A stretch of 64,000 bases of DNA, taken from contig SVEY01000003.1 in NCBI GenBank assembly GCA_015057165.1, positions 1-64,000 of the forward strand, written 5' to 3'. The notes under the pieces are model-generated. The model saw nothing but the letters and a program-made list of their open reading frames with translations, did not search any database and was not told the DNA's origin. A program made the position numbers and the translations under genes. Positions 1 through 7,613 of the stretch are shown here, in pieces (position 1 is the stretch's first letter; each line of letters opens with the position of its first letter). The stretch comes from Lachnospiraceae bacterium (GTDB taxonomy: Bacteria > Bacillota > Clostridia > Lachnospirales > Lachnospiraceae).

Positions 1-2
1 TT

Positions 3-869
3 TCATTTGACTGCCACCTTTCTGAGAAGAACACTTCTCGCGCTTTTTTCCGTATCATCATCTTCTATGTATCCGTCGAAAGGTGCGGACGGATCCGTAT
101 ATTTCTTCGTGAACGGCTTACAGATTTCTGTCCTGTGCCGGAAGGCAAAGTCCAGATCATCCGTCCAGCCGGTGTGTCCGGTAATGATCTTGACGGCCTG
201 CTTCCTGGCGCGGATGTTCTTTTCCAGCTTCTCAAGGGAGCGCACTGCCAGCTTGTTGTCCTCCGCCAGCGTGCTGATGAAGCTGTAGCCACCGTCCGCA
301 CCGAACCAGATCGTATCTCCGGTGAAAAGGTACTCGTCATCGATCAGATAGACCAGGTGGCCCCAGGTATGCCCGGGAACCAGGATGCTCTCGATCTTAA
401 TGTCTCCAATCTGAAACACTTCGCCGTCTTTAAGGAGAGTCCTTTGGTTATCCGTTTTGACCAAAGGCAGCTTATACGCCCCATGGAACACCTTTCTCCT
501 GACCTCGCCGGTCAGATACCGGTTTTCGATCTCCCCGATATACACCATTGCGTCTTTGAACAGAAGCTCGCTGTCCCGCTCCAGAGCGCCGACATGATCC
601 GTGTCCTGGTGCGTGATCAGGATATTCCGAATCGTCGCCGGGTCCAGATCCAGCCAGCCCATTTTTTCCTGCAGACGAGCGTAGTTGTAGCCTGCATCGA
701 TCATGATGGTGGTACCATTCTTCGTGTAGAAGAAAATATTGGCGATCCACTCCCGCACACAGCTGACATGCTCATCGATGTGTCCTGTGTTCAGCGGTTT
801 GAAAATCGCTTTTCCCCTAAACAGCATGCTCATCGATTTCTTTTGATGTTCCGAATCTTTTCGTGCCAT
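3..869 (-). CDS. MBL-fold metallo-hydrolase (lactonase-like)
   Basis: A 288-residue metallo-beta-lactamase-fold hydrolase, probably cytosolic because no signal peptide is seen. The metal site is visible: H87-x-D89-x-D91-H92 (in THQDTDH), H167 in PGHTWGH, D185 in FTGDTIW and H232 in TGHTGWT. The second histidine of the canonical HxHxDH motif is an aspartate here, a variant found in some subfamilies of the fold. Layout and length resemble the N-acyl-homoserine-lactonase-like group, but substrate cannot be read from sequence. The start is well placed: AAAAAGGAGG lies about 8 bases before the ATG. The stop lies 3 bases inside the window edge, so the gene is complete. The region is visibly richer in G+C than the core half of the window. 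Confidence 0.85.
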   Translation of the reverse strand: MARKDSEHQKKSMSMLFRGKAIFKPLNTGHIDEHVSCVREWIANIFFYTKNGTTIMIDAGYNYARLQEKMGWLDLDPATIRNILITHQDTDHVGALERDSELLFKDAMVYIGEIENRYLTGEVRRKVFHGAYKLPLVKTDNQRTLLKDGEVFQIGDIKIESILVPGHTWGHLVYLIDDEYLFTGDTIWFGADGGYSFISTLAEDNKLAVRSLEKLEKNIRARKQAVKIITGHTGWTDDLDFAFRHRTEICKPFTKKYTDPSAPFDGYIEDDDTEKSARSVLLRKVAVK

Positions 870-937
870 ATCTATCTTTCCTCCTTTTTAACACTGAGCA
901 TAAGACCGTTTCTGCCTTCACGATCTCATACTCCTTC

Positions 938-1432
938 TCATTTCAGGATCAGTGTCATGATTCCGGAGAGAATGGCGGCAAGAAGCGCCATGCCCACGGT
1001 CCCCATGATCCATTTTTTCTTTTTGTCTTTTGCCGTGATATACGGCCTTAAGTCTTCCGTACCCGGGATGATCCAGGCTTTCGTATGACCGACCCAGTAT
1101 TCATCAATCAGAAAACGGTCGATCAGATTCATAATGGACAAAATCACAAAGCCCTGCCAAAACCCTGCGAAAAAACCTCTCGCGCCGTTGATCACGTACA
1201 CACAGATCAGCACATAGATCAGATATCCCGGAATACACAGGCTTTTGAAAAGCACACTCTGTTTCCGGATTGCCTCCGCGGTCGTCAGACCAAGCTCGAT
1301 GACACGCTCCTGTACCTTTTTATCATACAGATGGACCATACCGATCGCGCCGTTTCGGATGCCGATCGCACAGATCAGATACAGCAAAAAGCCCAGTCCC
1401 AGGCCTTCCAAAACGAGCTTTAGTGCAATCAT
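938..1432 (-). CDS. Small polytopic membrane protein
   Basis: A 164-residue protein of unknown function. Four hydrophobic segments are apparent, at about residues 5-25, 63-85, 88-107 and 142-163, with a lysine-rich KDKKKKW loop before the last. Its middle (residues 80-125: FWQ-x-F, then an LIDRFLID segment) resembles the same region of the protein encoded at 1555..2052, so the two look like divergent paralogues. Its ATG overlaps the TGA of the 33-codon ORF upstream (ATGA), which suggests translational coupling. No enzyme motif is visible. A channel or a sensor subunit cannot be told apart. Confidence 0.7.
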   Translation of the reverse strand: MIALKLVLEGLGLGFLLYLICAIGIRNGAIGMVHLYDKKVQERVIELGLTTAEAIRKQSVLFKSLCIPGYLIYVLICVYVINGARGFFAGFWQGFVILSIMNLIDRFLIDEYWVGHTKAWIIPGTEDLRPYITAKDKKKKWIMGTVGMALLAAILSGIMTLILK

Positions 1433-1530
1433 CTGTAAGCCTCCATTTCGTCATTTTTGATGGCCAGAATCATACCGGGAATGATCCAAAGCATCCGTTT
1501 ACATATCTTCGTGCGTTGTTCTTCTGTCAT
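1429..1530 (-). CDS. 33-residue small ORF coupled to membrane gene
   Basis: A short ORF starting MTEEQRTKICKRM and ending ...NDEMEAYR. It has a strong ribosome binding site (AAGGAGG, about 7 bases before the ATG), and its TGA overlaps the ATG of the next gene in an ATGA junction. Residues 13-24 (MLWIIPGMILAI) are hydrophobic, so a small membrane-associated peptide is possible. A translation leader that couples expression of the membrane gene would explain the layout equally well. It lies between two paralogous membrane-protein genes on the same strand. No family recognised. Confidence 0.5.
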   Translation of the reverse strand: MTEEQRTKICKRMLWIIPGMILAIKNDEMEAYR

Positions 1531-1554
1531 ATTCAGACCTCCTTATAAATACGA

Positions 1555-2052
1555 TCAAAACAATGTGCAGATCCACGCCGCCAGCGCAGATACCGCCGGA
1601 AAGATCACAAACAGCTTCAGCAACTGGCTTACAATGTTGAAGCCATACTTTCGCCCTTCCATCACATGTGTCGCCTCGGGGTAATAATGCTGGAAAAAGT
1701 GAAACTTCAGAAGCAGAAAGTTGTCGATGAGGGCCATGTCGCAAATCTTATAAATGGTGAAGATTAACACGAACCTCAAGAAGAACTGCCAGAATGTAAA
1801 TCCGCTTCTGAATCCGTCCCAGACAGCAATCACGCCCACACCAAGAATCATCAGAACGCTGATGATAAACAGTGTCCATCCGATTGCTCTGGCACCGTAG
1901 AAGAGTTCGTGTTCTTTCTGGATGATCACTTCCCGCGCTTCCTTCGGGGCCGAGCCGAAGAACTTATTGTCCTGTATAAATGCCACGCAGGATATGAGCA
2001 TCATTGCCATCGCTGCGCAGAATACGATTGCCAGAAAAATGCTTAAAAGCAT
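1555..2052 (-). CDS. Small polytopic membrane protein, paralogue of next gene
   Basis: A 165-residue membrane protein of unknown function with hydrophobic stretches at about residues 1-27, 55-80, 88-112 and 142-163. It shares with the 164-residue protein downstream its size, a charged helix after segment 1, and an FWQFF...DMALID block placed like FWQGF...DRFLID. It is first in an apparent three-gene unit (this gene, the 33-codon ORF, the second membrane gene). Two GTTAG-type inverted repeats lie in its upstream region, so the unit is probably repressor-controlled. No adjacent regulator gene is present. Confidence 0.7.
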   Translation of the reverse strand: MLLSIFLAIVFCAAMAMMLISCVAFIQDNKFFGSAPKEAREVIIQKEHELFYGARAIGWTLFIISVLMILGVGVIAVWDGFRSGFTFWQFFLRFVLIFTIYKICDMALIDNFLLLKFHFFQHYYPEATHVMEGRKYGFNIVSQLLKLFVIFPAVSALAAWICTLF

Positions 2053-2091
2053 ACTACCCTCCTGATTGTGAAAAATATTGTCCTCTTTTTC

Positions 2092-2107
2092 GTTAGTCTT
2101 GACTAAC
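2092..2107. promoter_or_regulatory. Operator-like inverted repeat GTTAGTC-TT-GACTAAC
   Basis: Perfect 7-bp arms around a 2-bp spacer, 40 bases upstream of the start at 2052. The position and dyad symmetry suit a dimeric repressor such as a TetR- or MarR-type protein, but no regulator gene adjoins it, so the binding protein is unknown. Confidence 0.45.
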
Positions 2108-2223
2108 CATTTGGCTAAAAAAAATTAATCAGGTATGTTTATTGCAGCATTCTGGGCAGAAGAAGACCGCTTTGCCTTCACGCCCAGGAAGGTCTGTATA
2201 ACGAGTTATGGCGGCAAACGCCG

Positions 2224-2239
2224 GTTAGTCATATCTAAC
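2224..2239. promoter_or_regulatory. Second operator-like repeat GTTAG-N6-CTAAC
   Basis: GTTAGTCATATCTAAC repeats the GTTAGTC half-site of the element at 2092, 132 bases further upstream. Of the 342 bases without a gene at 2053..2394, these two dyads and the terminator at 2295 are the only structures I can see. Confidence 0.35.
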
Positions 2240-2294
2240 TGAATTATTATTATATTCCATTCACGGAAGAAAATCAAGAGAATGCCACAAGCAC

Positions 2295-2336
2295 GAAAAA
2301 AGGCACCTACTCCAGTTTTCACTAAAGTAAGTGCCT
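2295..2336 (-). terminator. Rho-independent terminator of amidohydrolase gene
   Basis: On the minus strand, AGGCACTTACT pairs with AGTAGGTGCCT (one mismatch) and is followed directly by a T run. It lies about 60 bases after the stop of the amidohydrolase gene. Confidence 0.75.
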
Positions 2337-2394
2337 GTTAAGCCATTCAAAAGATATTCCTGTTGATTGGTTGGGGGGATAGCTTCGGTATTTT

Positions 2395-4044
2395 TTAGTT
2401 TTGCTTTCTGCCGCAAATATACACATCTGCCGGCGCATTATGACTGAAACCCTCTTTCTCGGCAGTCAGCAGGTCATTTTCAAATACCAGGTAGTCCGCG
2501 TCCTTTCCGGCGGTGATGGAACCCTTGTGGTCCTCGATGCCCAGCTGTATCGCGCCGTTGATCGTATAGCCAAGGAGCATTTCTTCAATGCCCATCCTCT
2601 CATCAGCAGGAGGAAATACTTCATTGCTTCTAATGTGCTCGGGTGCCCTTGACTTATCTGTGATTTTACGCGTCATTCCGACCTCCATGCCAAGGAAAGG
2701 ACTCCAGGTCACAAAATCACTATAGGCGACGTTGTCGCTGGACCAGGTCACAAGCGCGCCACTGTCCCAGATCGTTTTGCAGCGTAATTGCTTTGCGGCG
2801 CGTTCCTCACCGAGCCAGGAACTCGAGACCTTCGGGTCTCCGGCGTTCCAATACGGAGTGAAGTTTGCGATAACGCCCAGCTTTGCGAAACGATCCATAT
2901 CCGCATCATCCTGAACTTCCAAATGGCAACTTGTTACTCTCATGTGGAAGTTGTCTCCCAGTTCTTTTTTTGCAAGCTCTACGCCGTCCAGCAAGGTACG
3001 GGACGCGCGCTCGCCAACCGTGTGCACATGGATATCCAGACCCGCAGCATTCAGTTCTTTAAGAATATCCGCAAATTCCCGTGCATTGAAACAGGTAGCA
3101 CCAGTCTCACCGGTGTCCGCATAAGGCGTGACCATGGCGGCGGTATGGATCTTCTGCGTGCCGTCCATCAGAATCTTTAAAGTATGAACCCTCAGGTGCT
3201 CCGTGGTAAACTCGCGGTTGAAGCGTTTCACTCCTTCCAACGCTTCCTCCTTTTTCGCGGGCCTTGTAAGAATATAGCAGCCGTCTATATACATGGGTAG
3301 CTTTCCCTCTTCATCCATCTTGCGCAGGATCTTATAGACTCTCTCATGGAATTCTTCATACTCTGGGAAACCCGCATCAAATAACGCAGTCACACCAGTA
3401 TTTTTGCAATAATCCACCAGTCGCATAAGAGGAGCTTCGATCTGCTCATCCGTCAGGCTATTCACATCAAATAGGAACGGCCAAGCCGCGCCTTCAAAGG
3501 CATTTCCGGTCACATGTCCATCCTTGCGCACAAAATAACCTAAGCCCGGCACAGGGTCCGGTGTGTCATCTGTGATCCCATAGTTTTCAAGAATCCTGGA
3601 ATTCACCCAGACGCTGTGGCACTCCTCTTCCAGAATAATCAACTCTGTATCCGGGCAAATCGAGTCGAGATCCTCTTTACTAAGCTCTTCCCCTTTCAGG
3701 CACTTTTGCCCCATCATAAACCTGTAGCGATCCAGGCCCGGGGTCTTTGCGATATAGTCCGACATGAAATCCAAAGCGCCCTGCTTACCGTCGCACTCAA
3801 AGGGCACCCCAAGGTCTGCGTACTCGAAGCCTATGCTAGTCGTCACATGGACATGGGTGTCCAGAATGCCTGGCATAATGAATTTCCCACCAAGGTCTGT
3901 AATTTCTCCCTCATACGCCGAGAGCCCCGCTTCGTCGCCCACATAGATAAATTTGCCGTCTTTCACAGCAAGCGCCGTTGCCTGCGGATTGTCTTTATCC
4001 GCTGTAAAAATCTTTGCGTTTTTGATGATTGTGTCTACTTTCAT
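2395..4044 (-). CDS. Amidohydrolase family protein (YtcJ-like)
   Basis: A metal-dependent hydrolase of the amidohydrolase superfamily, 549 residues, close to the usual 530-560 of the YtcJ/AepA-like group. The N-terminal beta-sandwich is followed by GILDTHVHVTTS with the H64-x-H66 metal motif. Further metal or catalytic residues are visible in LDIHVHTVGE, TSCHLEV and VTWSSDNVAY. The C-terminal GSITAGKDADYLVFENDLL segment is typical of the family. Substrate is not predictable; a cyclic amide or N-acyl compound is likely. I chose the start at MKVDTIIKNAK because AAGGAAA sits about 8 bases before it. An upstream in-frame ATG exists at 4071. The gene lies 4 bases downstream of a relB-like fragment. 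Confidence 0.85.
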   Translation of the reverse strand: MKVDTIIKNAKIFTADKDNPQATALAVKDGKFIYVGDEAGLSAYEGEITDLGGKFIMPGILDTHVHVTTSIGFEYADLGVPFECDGKQGALDFMSDYIAKTPGLDRYRFMMGQKCLKGEELSKEDLDSICPDTELIILEEECHSVWVNSRILENYGITDDTPDPVPGLGYFVRKDGHVTGNAFEGAAWPFLFDVNSLTDEQIEAPLMRLVDYCKNTGVTALFDAGFPEYEEFHERVYKILRKMDEEGKLPMYIDGCYILTRPAKKEEALEGVKRFNREFTTEHLRVHTLKILMDGTQKIHTAAMVTPYADTGETGATCFNAREFADILKELNAAGLDIHVHTVGERASRTLLDGVELAKKELGDNFHMRVTSCHLEVQDDADMDRFAKLGVIANFTPYWNAGDPKVSSSWLGEERAAKQLRCKTIWDSGALVTWSSDNVAYSDFVTWSPFLGMEVGMTRKITDKSRAPEHIRSNEVFPPADERMGIEEMLLGYTINGAIQLGIEDHKGSITAGKDADYLVFENDLLTAEKEGFSHNAPADVYICGRKQN

Positions 4045-4048
4045 TTTC

Positions 4049-4168
4049 TTATTTCCTTTCTTTTTGATCAAGTTCCATGTCCAAAGTCTCTGCGTTCATA
4101 GTAGCCAGAATTCCCTCAGCCTGTTCTTTAACATCCGGCTCTATTCTTGCATAAAGGCAAGCGCCCAT
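4049..4168 (-). pseudogene. RelB/DinJ antitoxin N-terminal fragment
   Basis: A 39-codon ORF whose first about 22 residues (MGACLYARIEPDVKEQAEGI) look like the N-terminal ribbon-helix-helix part of RelB/DinJ antitoxins: a short strand with NxR/YAR, then a basic helix with VKEQAE. The sequence then diverges into an unrelated tail and stops 4 bases before the amidohydrolase start. No RelE/YafQ toxin follows. I read it as the remains of a toxin-antitoxin operon whose 3' part was replaced by the amidohydrolase gene. The family call rests on pattern recognition of a short segment. Confidence 0.45.
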
Positions 4169-4218
4169 CCATGCAATCCTAATATAACAGTTCTTCAATG
4201 CTATAATGTCACAACCTT

Positions 4219-5559
4219 TTATAAAAACGGTACCATGTATACTGGGATATAACTAATACCATTTTCCCTCTTATAATCTTTCGTATGAACAACGTATTTT
4301 TCGCATATACGACTCCTGAATTTATCACAAAACACATCCAACGACTTATGTCCTCTGTAATTTCCCGACTTCACCTCTATAGGACAAATCTTGTTTCCCA
4401 CCGAAGTCAGAAAATCTATCTCATACAAATGATTTGATGAATCACTTTCCATCGTGTAATAGAACAGATTATTACCTTTGGCAACAAGCATCTGGGCAAC
4501 GACATTTTCATAAACATATCCCAAATTGGCTTCAAGTTTATCGGAAAGCAACTTATTATAAATTGTATTCTCGGTATAATTCTTATCCCTGAACGCAAGC
4601 GTCACAAACAAACCTACATCGGAAGTAAACAATTTATATCTGCCCGCGTCCTTCTCTAACGCCATACCGACTCCGGGATTATTTGCGTGATACGCTATAT
4701 TGACCGTGTAAGAAGAAAGCATATCCGGCAACAGATCACGTACCTGTCCGGAACGTGTGCCTTCTCTCGCGCTTGATAATACATACCTCGAAGCATTGCC
4801 GCTTAAGTTTGCGGGTATCGCATCATATATGTCCCCTGCCAGACCGGAAGGATCGATTTTTGTAAAATCTTCTTCGTAAAGATCTACTATGTCTCTTTTG
4901 ATCTCATCTACCGCCTGCAGATTATTCTGTTCTAAATATGTTTCTATGGCCTGAGGCATTCCTCCGATCAGCATATATAATCTAAATGTCCGCATGAGAC
5001 TCCTGTGGATAGAATTCCCCGCAGGTCTCTTTTTCTCCATAAGCATTTTGATCGTCCCGGTAGAAACCTCATCACCGATTGCCCACAAAAATTCCTCAAA
5101 ATCCATCGGATACATAGATATTTTATGTTCTTCGCTTGGGATCAGAATATCCTTCGTATTCTTCCTGATTGATATAAGTGACCCTGTCTCAATGTATTTA
5201 TATCTGCCATCGGCTACGAGATACTTTATTGCCTGCCTTGCCTTGGGAAGCAACTGGACTTCATCAAAAATGATCACAGATTCTTTCTCAAATAATCTTG
5301 TTCCGGTCAATTGCTGCAACTGTAAAAAGAAGAAATCCAGATCATAAGTATCATCAAATAAGTCCTTGATTGCCTTGCTGGTATGAGCAAAATCAATCAT
5401 GATGTATGATTTAAACTCTTTTTTAGCAAATTCTTCCGCTATAGTCGATTTACCGACTCGTCTCGCTCCCTTAATCAGCAATGCGTACTTATCACTTCGA
5501 TTTTCCTTCCATTCAAGAATCTCGCTATAGATTTTCCTTCTAAATACCGGTTTTTCCAT
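4219..5559 (-). CDS. AAA ATPase with DUF4143 C-terminus
   Basis: A 446-residue ATPase of the AAA_14/DUF4143 family, common in multiple copies in Clostridia and Bacteroidetes and of poorly known function. Walker A is GARRVGKST (residues 31-39). Walker B is IIFDEVQLLP with D99/E100. A sensor-like IETGS follows at about 135. The DUF4143 part contains the IDPSGLAGDIYDAIPANLSG segment, and the ...YEIDFLTSVGNKICPIEVKSG region resembles a PD-(D/E)xK-like fold (D, E-x-K). Its promoter carries three 33-bp-spaced repeats, and an XRE gene lies just upstream on the same strand. It is one of four copies or fragments of this family within 21 kb. Confidence 0.85.
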   Translation of the reverse strand: MEKPVFRRKIYSEILEWKENRSDKYALLIKGARRVGKSTIAEEFAKKEFKSYIMIDFAHTSKAIKDLFDDTYDLDFFFLQLQQLTGTRLFEKESVIIFDEVQLLPKARQAIKYLVADGRYKYIETGSLISIRKNTKDILIPSEEHKISMYPMDFEEFLWAIGDEVSTGTIKMLMEKKRPAGNSIHRSLMRTFRLYMLIGGMPQAIETYLEQNNLQAVDEIKRDIVDLYEEDFTKIDPSGLAGDIYDAIPANLSGNASRYVLSSAREGTRSGQVRDLLPDMLSSYTVNIAYHANNPGVGMALEKDAGRYKLFTSDVGLFVTLAFRDKNYTENTIYNKLLSDKLEANLGYVYENVVAQMLVAKGNNLFYYTMESDSSNHLYEIDFLTSVGNKICPIEVKSGNYRGHKSLDVFCDKFRSRICEKYVVHTKDYKRENGISYIPVYMVPFL

Positions 5560-5583
5560 ACTTCAATCCGTCCTTTCAAACCG

Positions 5584-5612
5584 AGTATAACGCAAATCCC
5601 CATTCGTGTAAA
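5584..5612 (-). promoter_or_regulatory. Promoter of AAA ATPase gene
   Basis: TTTACA (5607-5612) and TATACT (5584-5589) are separated by exactly 17 bases. The spacer contains the first GAATGGGGATTTG repeat, so a protein bound there would cover the core promoter. Confidence 0.6.
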
Positions 5613-5671
5613 TACATTTTTAACGCAAATCCCCATTCATTTATTTTGGATTTTTACTCAAATCCCCGTTC
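5593..5671. repeat. Three 13-bp iterons at 33-bp period
   Basis: CAAATCCCC(A/G)TTC occurs at 5593, 5626 and 5659, each start exactly 33 bases after the last (about three helical turns). The sequence between them is not conserved beyond a few bases. The first iteron lies in the ATPase promoter spacer and the other two lie upstream of it, in the 170-base gap after the XRE gene. The regular helical phasing suggests cooperative binding of one regulator on one DNA face. Confidence 0.7.
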
Positions 5672-5728
5672 AGTTGACTACAATATATTCTCCGGCTTAG
5701 TCTTTCTGCCGGTCCATAGGGTTCAGCA

Positions 5729-5950
5729 TCACCTTTTTGCACTTACCAGGTACTCAACAGTAGTTCCCAAAATCACAGCAAACTCAGCGATTATGCTCTG
5801 CTTCATATCACCGTTATCATTCTCATAATAAGAGATCATGCTCTTGGTGGTACACATCTCCTCAGCCAGTTCCTCCTGAGTCATTCCCATCCTTATCCGT
5901 GCTGCTCTGATCCTTTGTCCTAATGTTTCTTCCTTAATAGATATGTTCAT
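5729..5950 (-). CDS. XRE-family (Cro/CI-type) regulator
   Basis: A 73-residue single-domain helix-turn-helix protein. The HTH is clear: LGQRIRAARIRMGMTQEELA, then an MCTTKSMISYYEND recognition helix. The C-terminal helix (ILGTTVEYLVSAKR) closes the domain. I chose the internal start MNISIKEE because AAGGAG lies 4-5 bases upstream; the longer reading adds 24 residues unlike the family. It lies upstream of the DUF4143 ATPase on the same strand, with the iteron array in between, so it may be the protein that binds them. A 7-bp hairpin (TTTCCGG/CCGGAAA) sits in its leader at about 5965. Confidence 0.75.
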   Translation of the reverse strand: MNISIKEETLGQRIRAARIRMGMTQEELAEEMCTTKSMISYYENDNGDMKQSIIAEFAVILGTTVEYLVSAKR

Positions 5951-6120
5951 CTTCTCCTTCTTTCCGGGCGAACCGGAAAAAAGAGATGTACTGTTGTGTC
6001 TGTTACAATAAACAAAACGCACGAAAAGACTCCGTTCTCTCGAGGATCTGCCCCTCTGTAAAATTCTTGAGGGTCACTACTCTGGTACATTTGTGAGTGT
6101 GGCACTTTATCATAATGCCG

Positions 6121-6387
6121 TTCATTGCTGGCTCAAACTCATATCTTTTAAGCGGTGAGCTTATGACAAAACTTACTGGAAGATATATCGAATTTGAAAT
6201 GTTCCCGCTCTCTTTTGAGGAATATGAAGACATCAAGAAGTTCTATGGAAAAAAGATTGAAAAAACCGGGACCCCTATCAGTGAGGCAACAATAGCACGA
6301 TATATCAAAGCCTTACTAGATGCTAAGATTCTGTATGAATGTCCTAGATTCGACATGAAATCGAAAAAATTGCTAAACATTGCATAA
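6121..6387 (+). pseudogene. Fragmented DUF4143 AAA ATPase, copy 1
   Basis: Residues read FIAGSNSYLLSGELMTKLTG then RYIEFEMFPLSFEEYEDIKK, the sensor region of a DUF4143 ATPase that follows Walker B. This jumps directly to ISEATIARYIKALLDAKILY, which lies about 100 residues later in intact relatives, and ends at KSKKLLNIA. The Walker A and B part, the middle and the C-terminal half are missing, so the gene is dead. It is homologous, at about 99% identity over the shared parts, to the fragment at 20641, in the same orientation. Confidence 0.8.
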
Positions 6388-6426
6388 CATTACTAAAACA
6401 TTACTACACATTGCAAGAACATTACT

Positions 6427-6466
6427 AAAAAAGCACTTTCTAAAATCTTATTGTTCTCGAAAGTGC
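6427..6466 (-). terminator. Terminator after truncated NimA-like gene
   Basis: GCACTTTC pairs with GAAAGTGC across a 19-base loop. On the minus strand the stem is followed by TTTTTT. It lies inside the direct repeat, about 75 bases after the stop at 6541, and the same hairpin occurs in the right repeat copy at about 20807-20846. Confidence 0.6.
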
Positions 6467-6540
6467 CTATTATTTTATATAACTTTATTCGTATTGGTCT
6501 CTAATCATAAACTCTTAAGTGTCGGGATTTCAGCCCGGCC

Positions 6541-6837
6541 TTACTTTTTCCTTGCTTTTCCCGTAGCTTCCCGTATTTCAAGTTTGAGGACATAAATCTT
6601 ATGAATCGCTCCTTCTATGTAGTTTAGCCCCTTCTCCACATGCTCAGGCGAATATTTACGAAGAATTGCTTCGATCCCTTTCTGCTTCTCAGGGCCTTCT
6701 TCTATGATTGCAACAGTCCTGAAAACATTGGCAGACCAGTATTTGGTTGCAAATTTGTCTGGCAAAAGTTCTGACTGACTCACGATGGTAAAGCAGGCAT
6801 CAGGGTGAAGCCGAAGATTATCGAATAGCTGCGCCAT
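6541..6837 (-). CDS. Truncated pyridoxamine-oxidase-fold (NimA-like) protein
   Basis: A 98-residue protein that matches only the C-terminal two thirds of flavin-binding split-barrel proteins of the NimA/pyridoxamine 5'-phosphate oxidase-like family. The visible features are LRLHPDACFTIVSQSELLPDKF, then WSANVFRTVAI, a helix with ILRKYSPEH, and the KLEIREATGKARKK terminus. The family's N-terminal strand block (about 50 residues, with the VMATVNEDG-type segment) is absent. It nevertheless has its own start signal: GGAGG 8 bases before the ATG at MAQLFDNL. It follows the ferredoxin gene by 18 bases and shares its terminator. It may be an expressed remnant rather than a working enzyme. Confidence 0.65.
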   Translation of the reverse strand: MAQLFDNLRLHPDACFTIVSQSELLPDKFATKYWSANVFRTVAIIEEGPEKQKGIEAILRKYSPEHVEKGLNYIEGAIHKIYVLKLEIREATGKARKK

Positions 6838-6855
6838 GATAGGAACCTCCATTCT

Positions 6856-7578
6856 TCAATCTATGATCCTGCCATCGCGTGAAATGGTCACGACCTGCCA
6901 TGGGATAAACTTACCGCTGTTTTTTAATGCTGTTTCTGCCGCTCTCTGCAAACCTCCACAGCATGGAACCTCCATGCGGACGATGGTCACGCTCTTAATA
7001 TCATTGTTTGCTATGATTTCCGTCAATTTTTCAGAATAATCGATGTCGTCCAATTTCGGGCATCCAATCAATGTGATCTGTCCTTTCATGAAATCCTCAT
7101 GCATATTGGCATAGGCATATGCCGTACAGTCCGCAGCAATCAGCAGTTTTGCCCCGTCGTAGAACGGTGCCTGTGTCGGCAGAAGCTTTATCTGGCAGGG
7201 CCACTGCATGAGTCTTGATGCCGGTTTCACATTGGCGGTCAGTGCCTGCTCTTCCTGCTGTTCATCATTATGATCGAACTTCATAAATCTTGATCCCGGA
7301 CAGCCTCCGGCATGCGCCGCATGCTGTTCCATCTCCGCTTTCTTTCTCTGGCTATCTTTCACCGCTGCTTCGTCATAAGCCGGTGCTTCTCTTTCTTCAA
7401 AAGTGATCGCTCCTGTTGGACACCCCGGAAGGCAGTCACCAAACCCATCACAAAAATTCTCCCTAACCAGTTTTGCTTTTCCATCTACAATATCAATTGC
7501 ACCTTCATGGCAGGCATTAGCACAAATACCACATCCATTACACTTTTCTTCATCAATATGGATAATCTGTCTTATCAT
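6856..7578 (-). CDS. Dicluster 4Fe-4S ferredoxin-type protein
   Basis: A 240-residue iron-sulfur protein. The N-terminus holds a two-cluster ferredoxin domain: CNGCGICANACHEGA (residues about 10-24) and CDGFGDCLPGCPTGA (about 41-55). The remaining about 150 residues contain GGCPGSR, an IKLLPTQAPFY block, IAADCTAYAY, LIGCPKLDD and EVPCCGGL. This second part is conserved in anaerobe proteins usually annotated only as 4Fe-4S-binding, and its cysteines may bind another cluster or a metal. I preferred the start at MIRQIIHIDEEK because the predicted transcription start (about 7607) leaves the upstream ATG at 7614 outside the mRNA. It is divergent from a Crp/Fnr gene, and a Crp/Fnr dyad lies at its promoter. 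Confidence 0.8.
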   Translation of the reverse strand: MIRQIIHIDEEKCNGCGICANACHEGAIDIVDGKAKLVRENFCDGFGDCLPGCPTGAITFEEREAPAYDEAAVKDSQRKKAEMEQHAAHAGGCPGSRFMKFDHNDEQQEEQALTANVKPASRLMQWPCQIKLLPTQAPFYDGAKLLIAADCTAYAYANMHEDFMKGQITLIGCPKLDDIDYSEKLTEIIANNDIKSVTIVRMEVPCCGGLQRAAETALKNSGKFIPWQVVTISRDGRIID

Positions 7579-7613
7579 CGCTGCACCATTCCTTTCCTTG
7601 TTTTCATGATGCA

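Larger units (their letters stand above)
6121..6527 (+). repeat. Direct repeat, left copy (ATPase 3' part plus flank)
   Basis: Bases 6121-6180 align with 20641-20700 (2 differences, both in the first 10 bases). Bases 6321-6527 align with 20701-20907 (3 differences in 207 by hand count). The left copy has 140 bases (6181-6320) that the right copy lacks. Those 140 bases are bounded by CTTACTGGA and CTTACTAGA, which explains the deletion in the right copy by slippage. The two copies bracket about 14.1 kb. Confidence 0.9.

Noticed and set aside
135..1088. Long plus-strand open frame opposite the MBL-fold gene
   Set aside because: It has no RBS, crosses two well-supported minus-strand genes, and its protein has no domain pattern; an antisense shadow of G+C-rich coding sequence.
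5593..5671. Regularly spaced 13-bp repeats that could suggest a small CRISPR array
   Set aside because: Repeats are too short (13 bp), there are only three, the 20-bp gaps include the core promoter, and no cas gene is present.
6003..6125. 40-codon minus-strand ORF (MNGIMIKCHTHKC...) before the XRE gene
   Set aside because: It has no clear RBS, crosses the recombination joint of the ATPase fragment and matches no family I know; kept only as a possible remnant.
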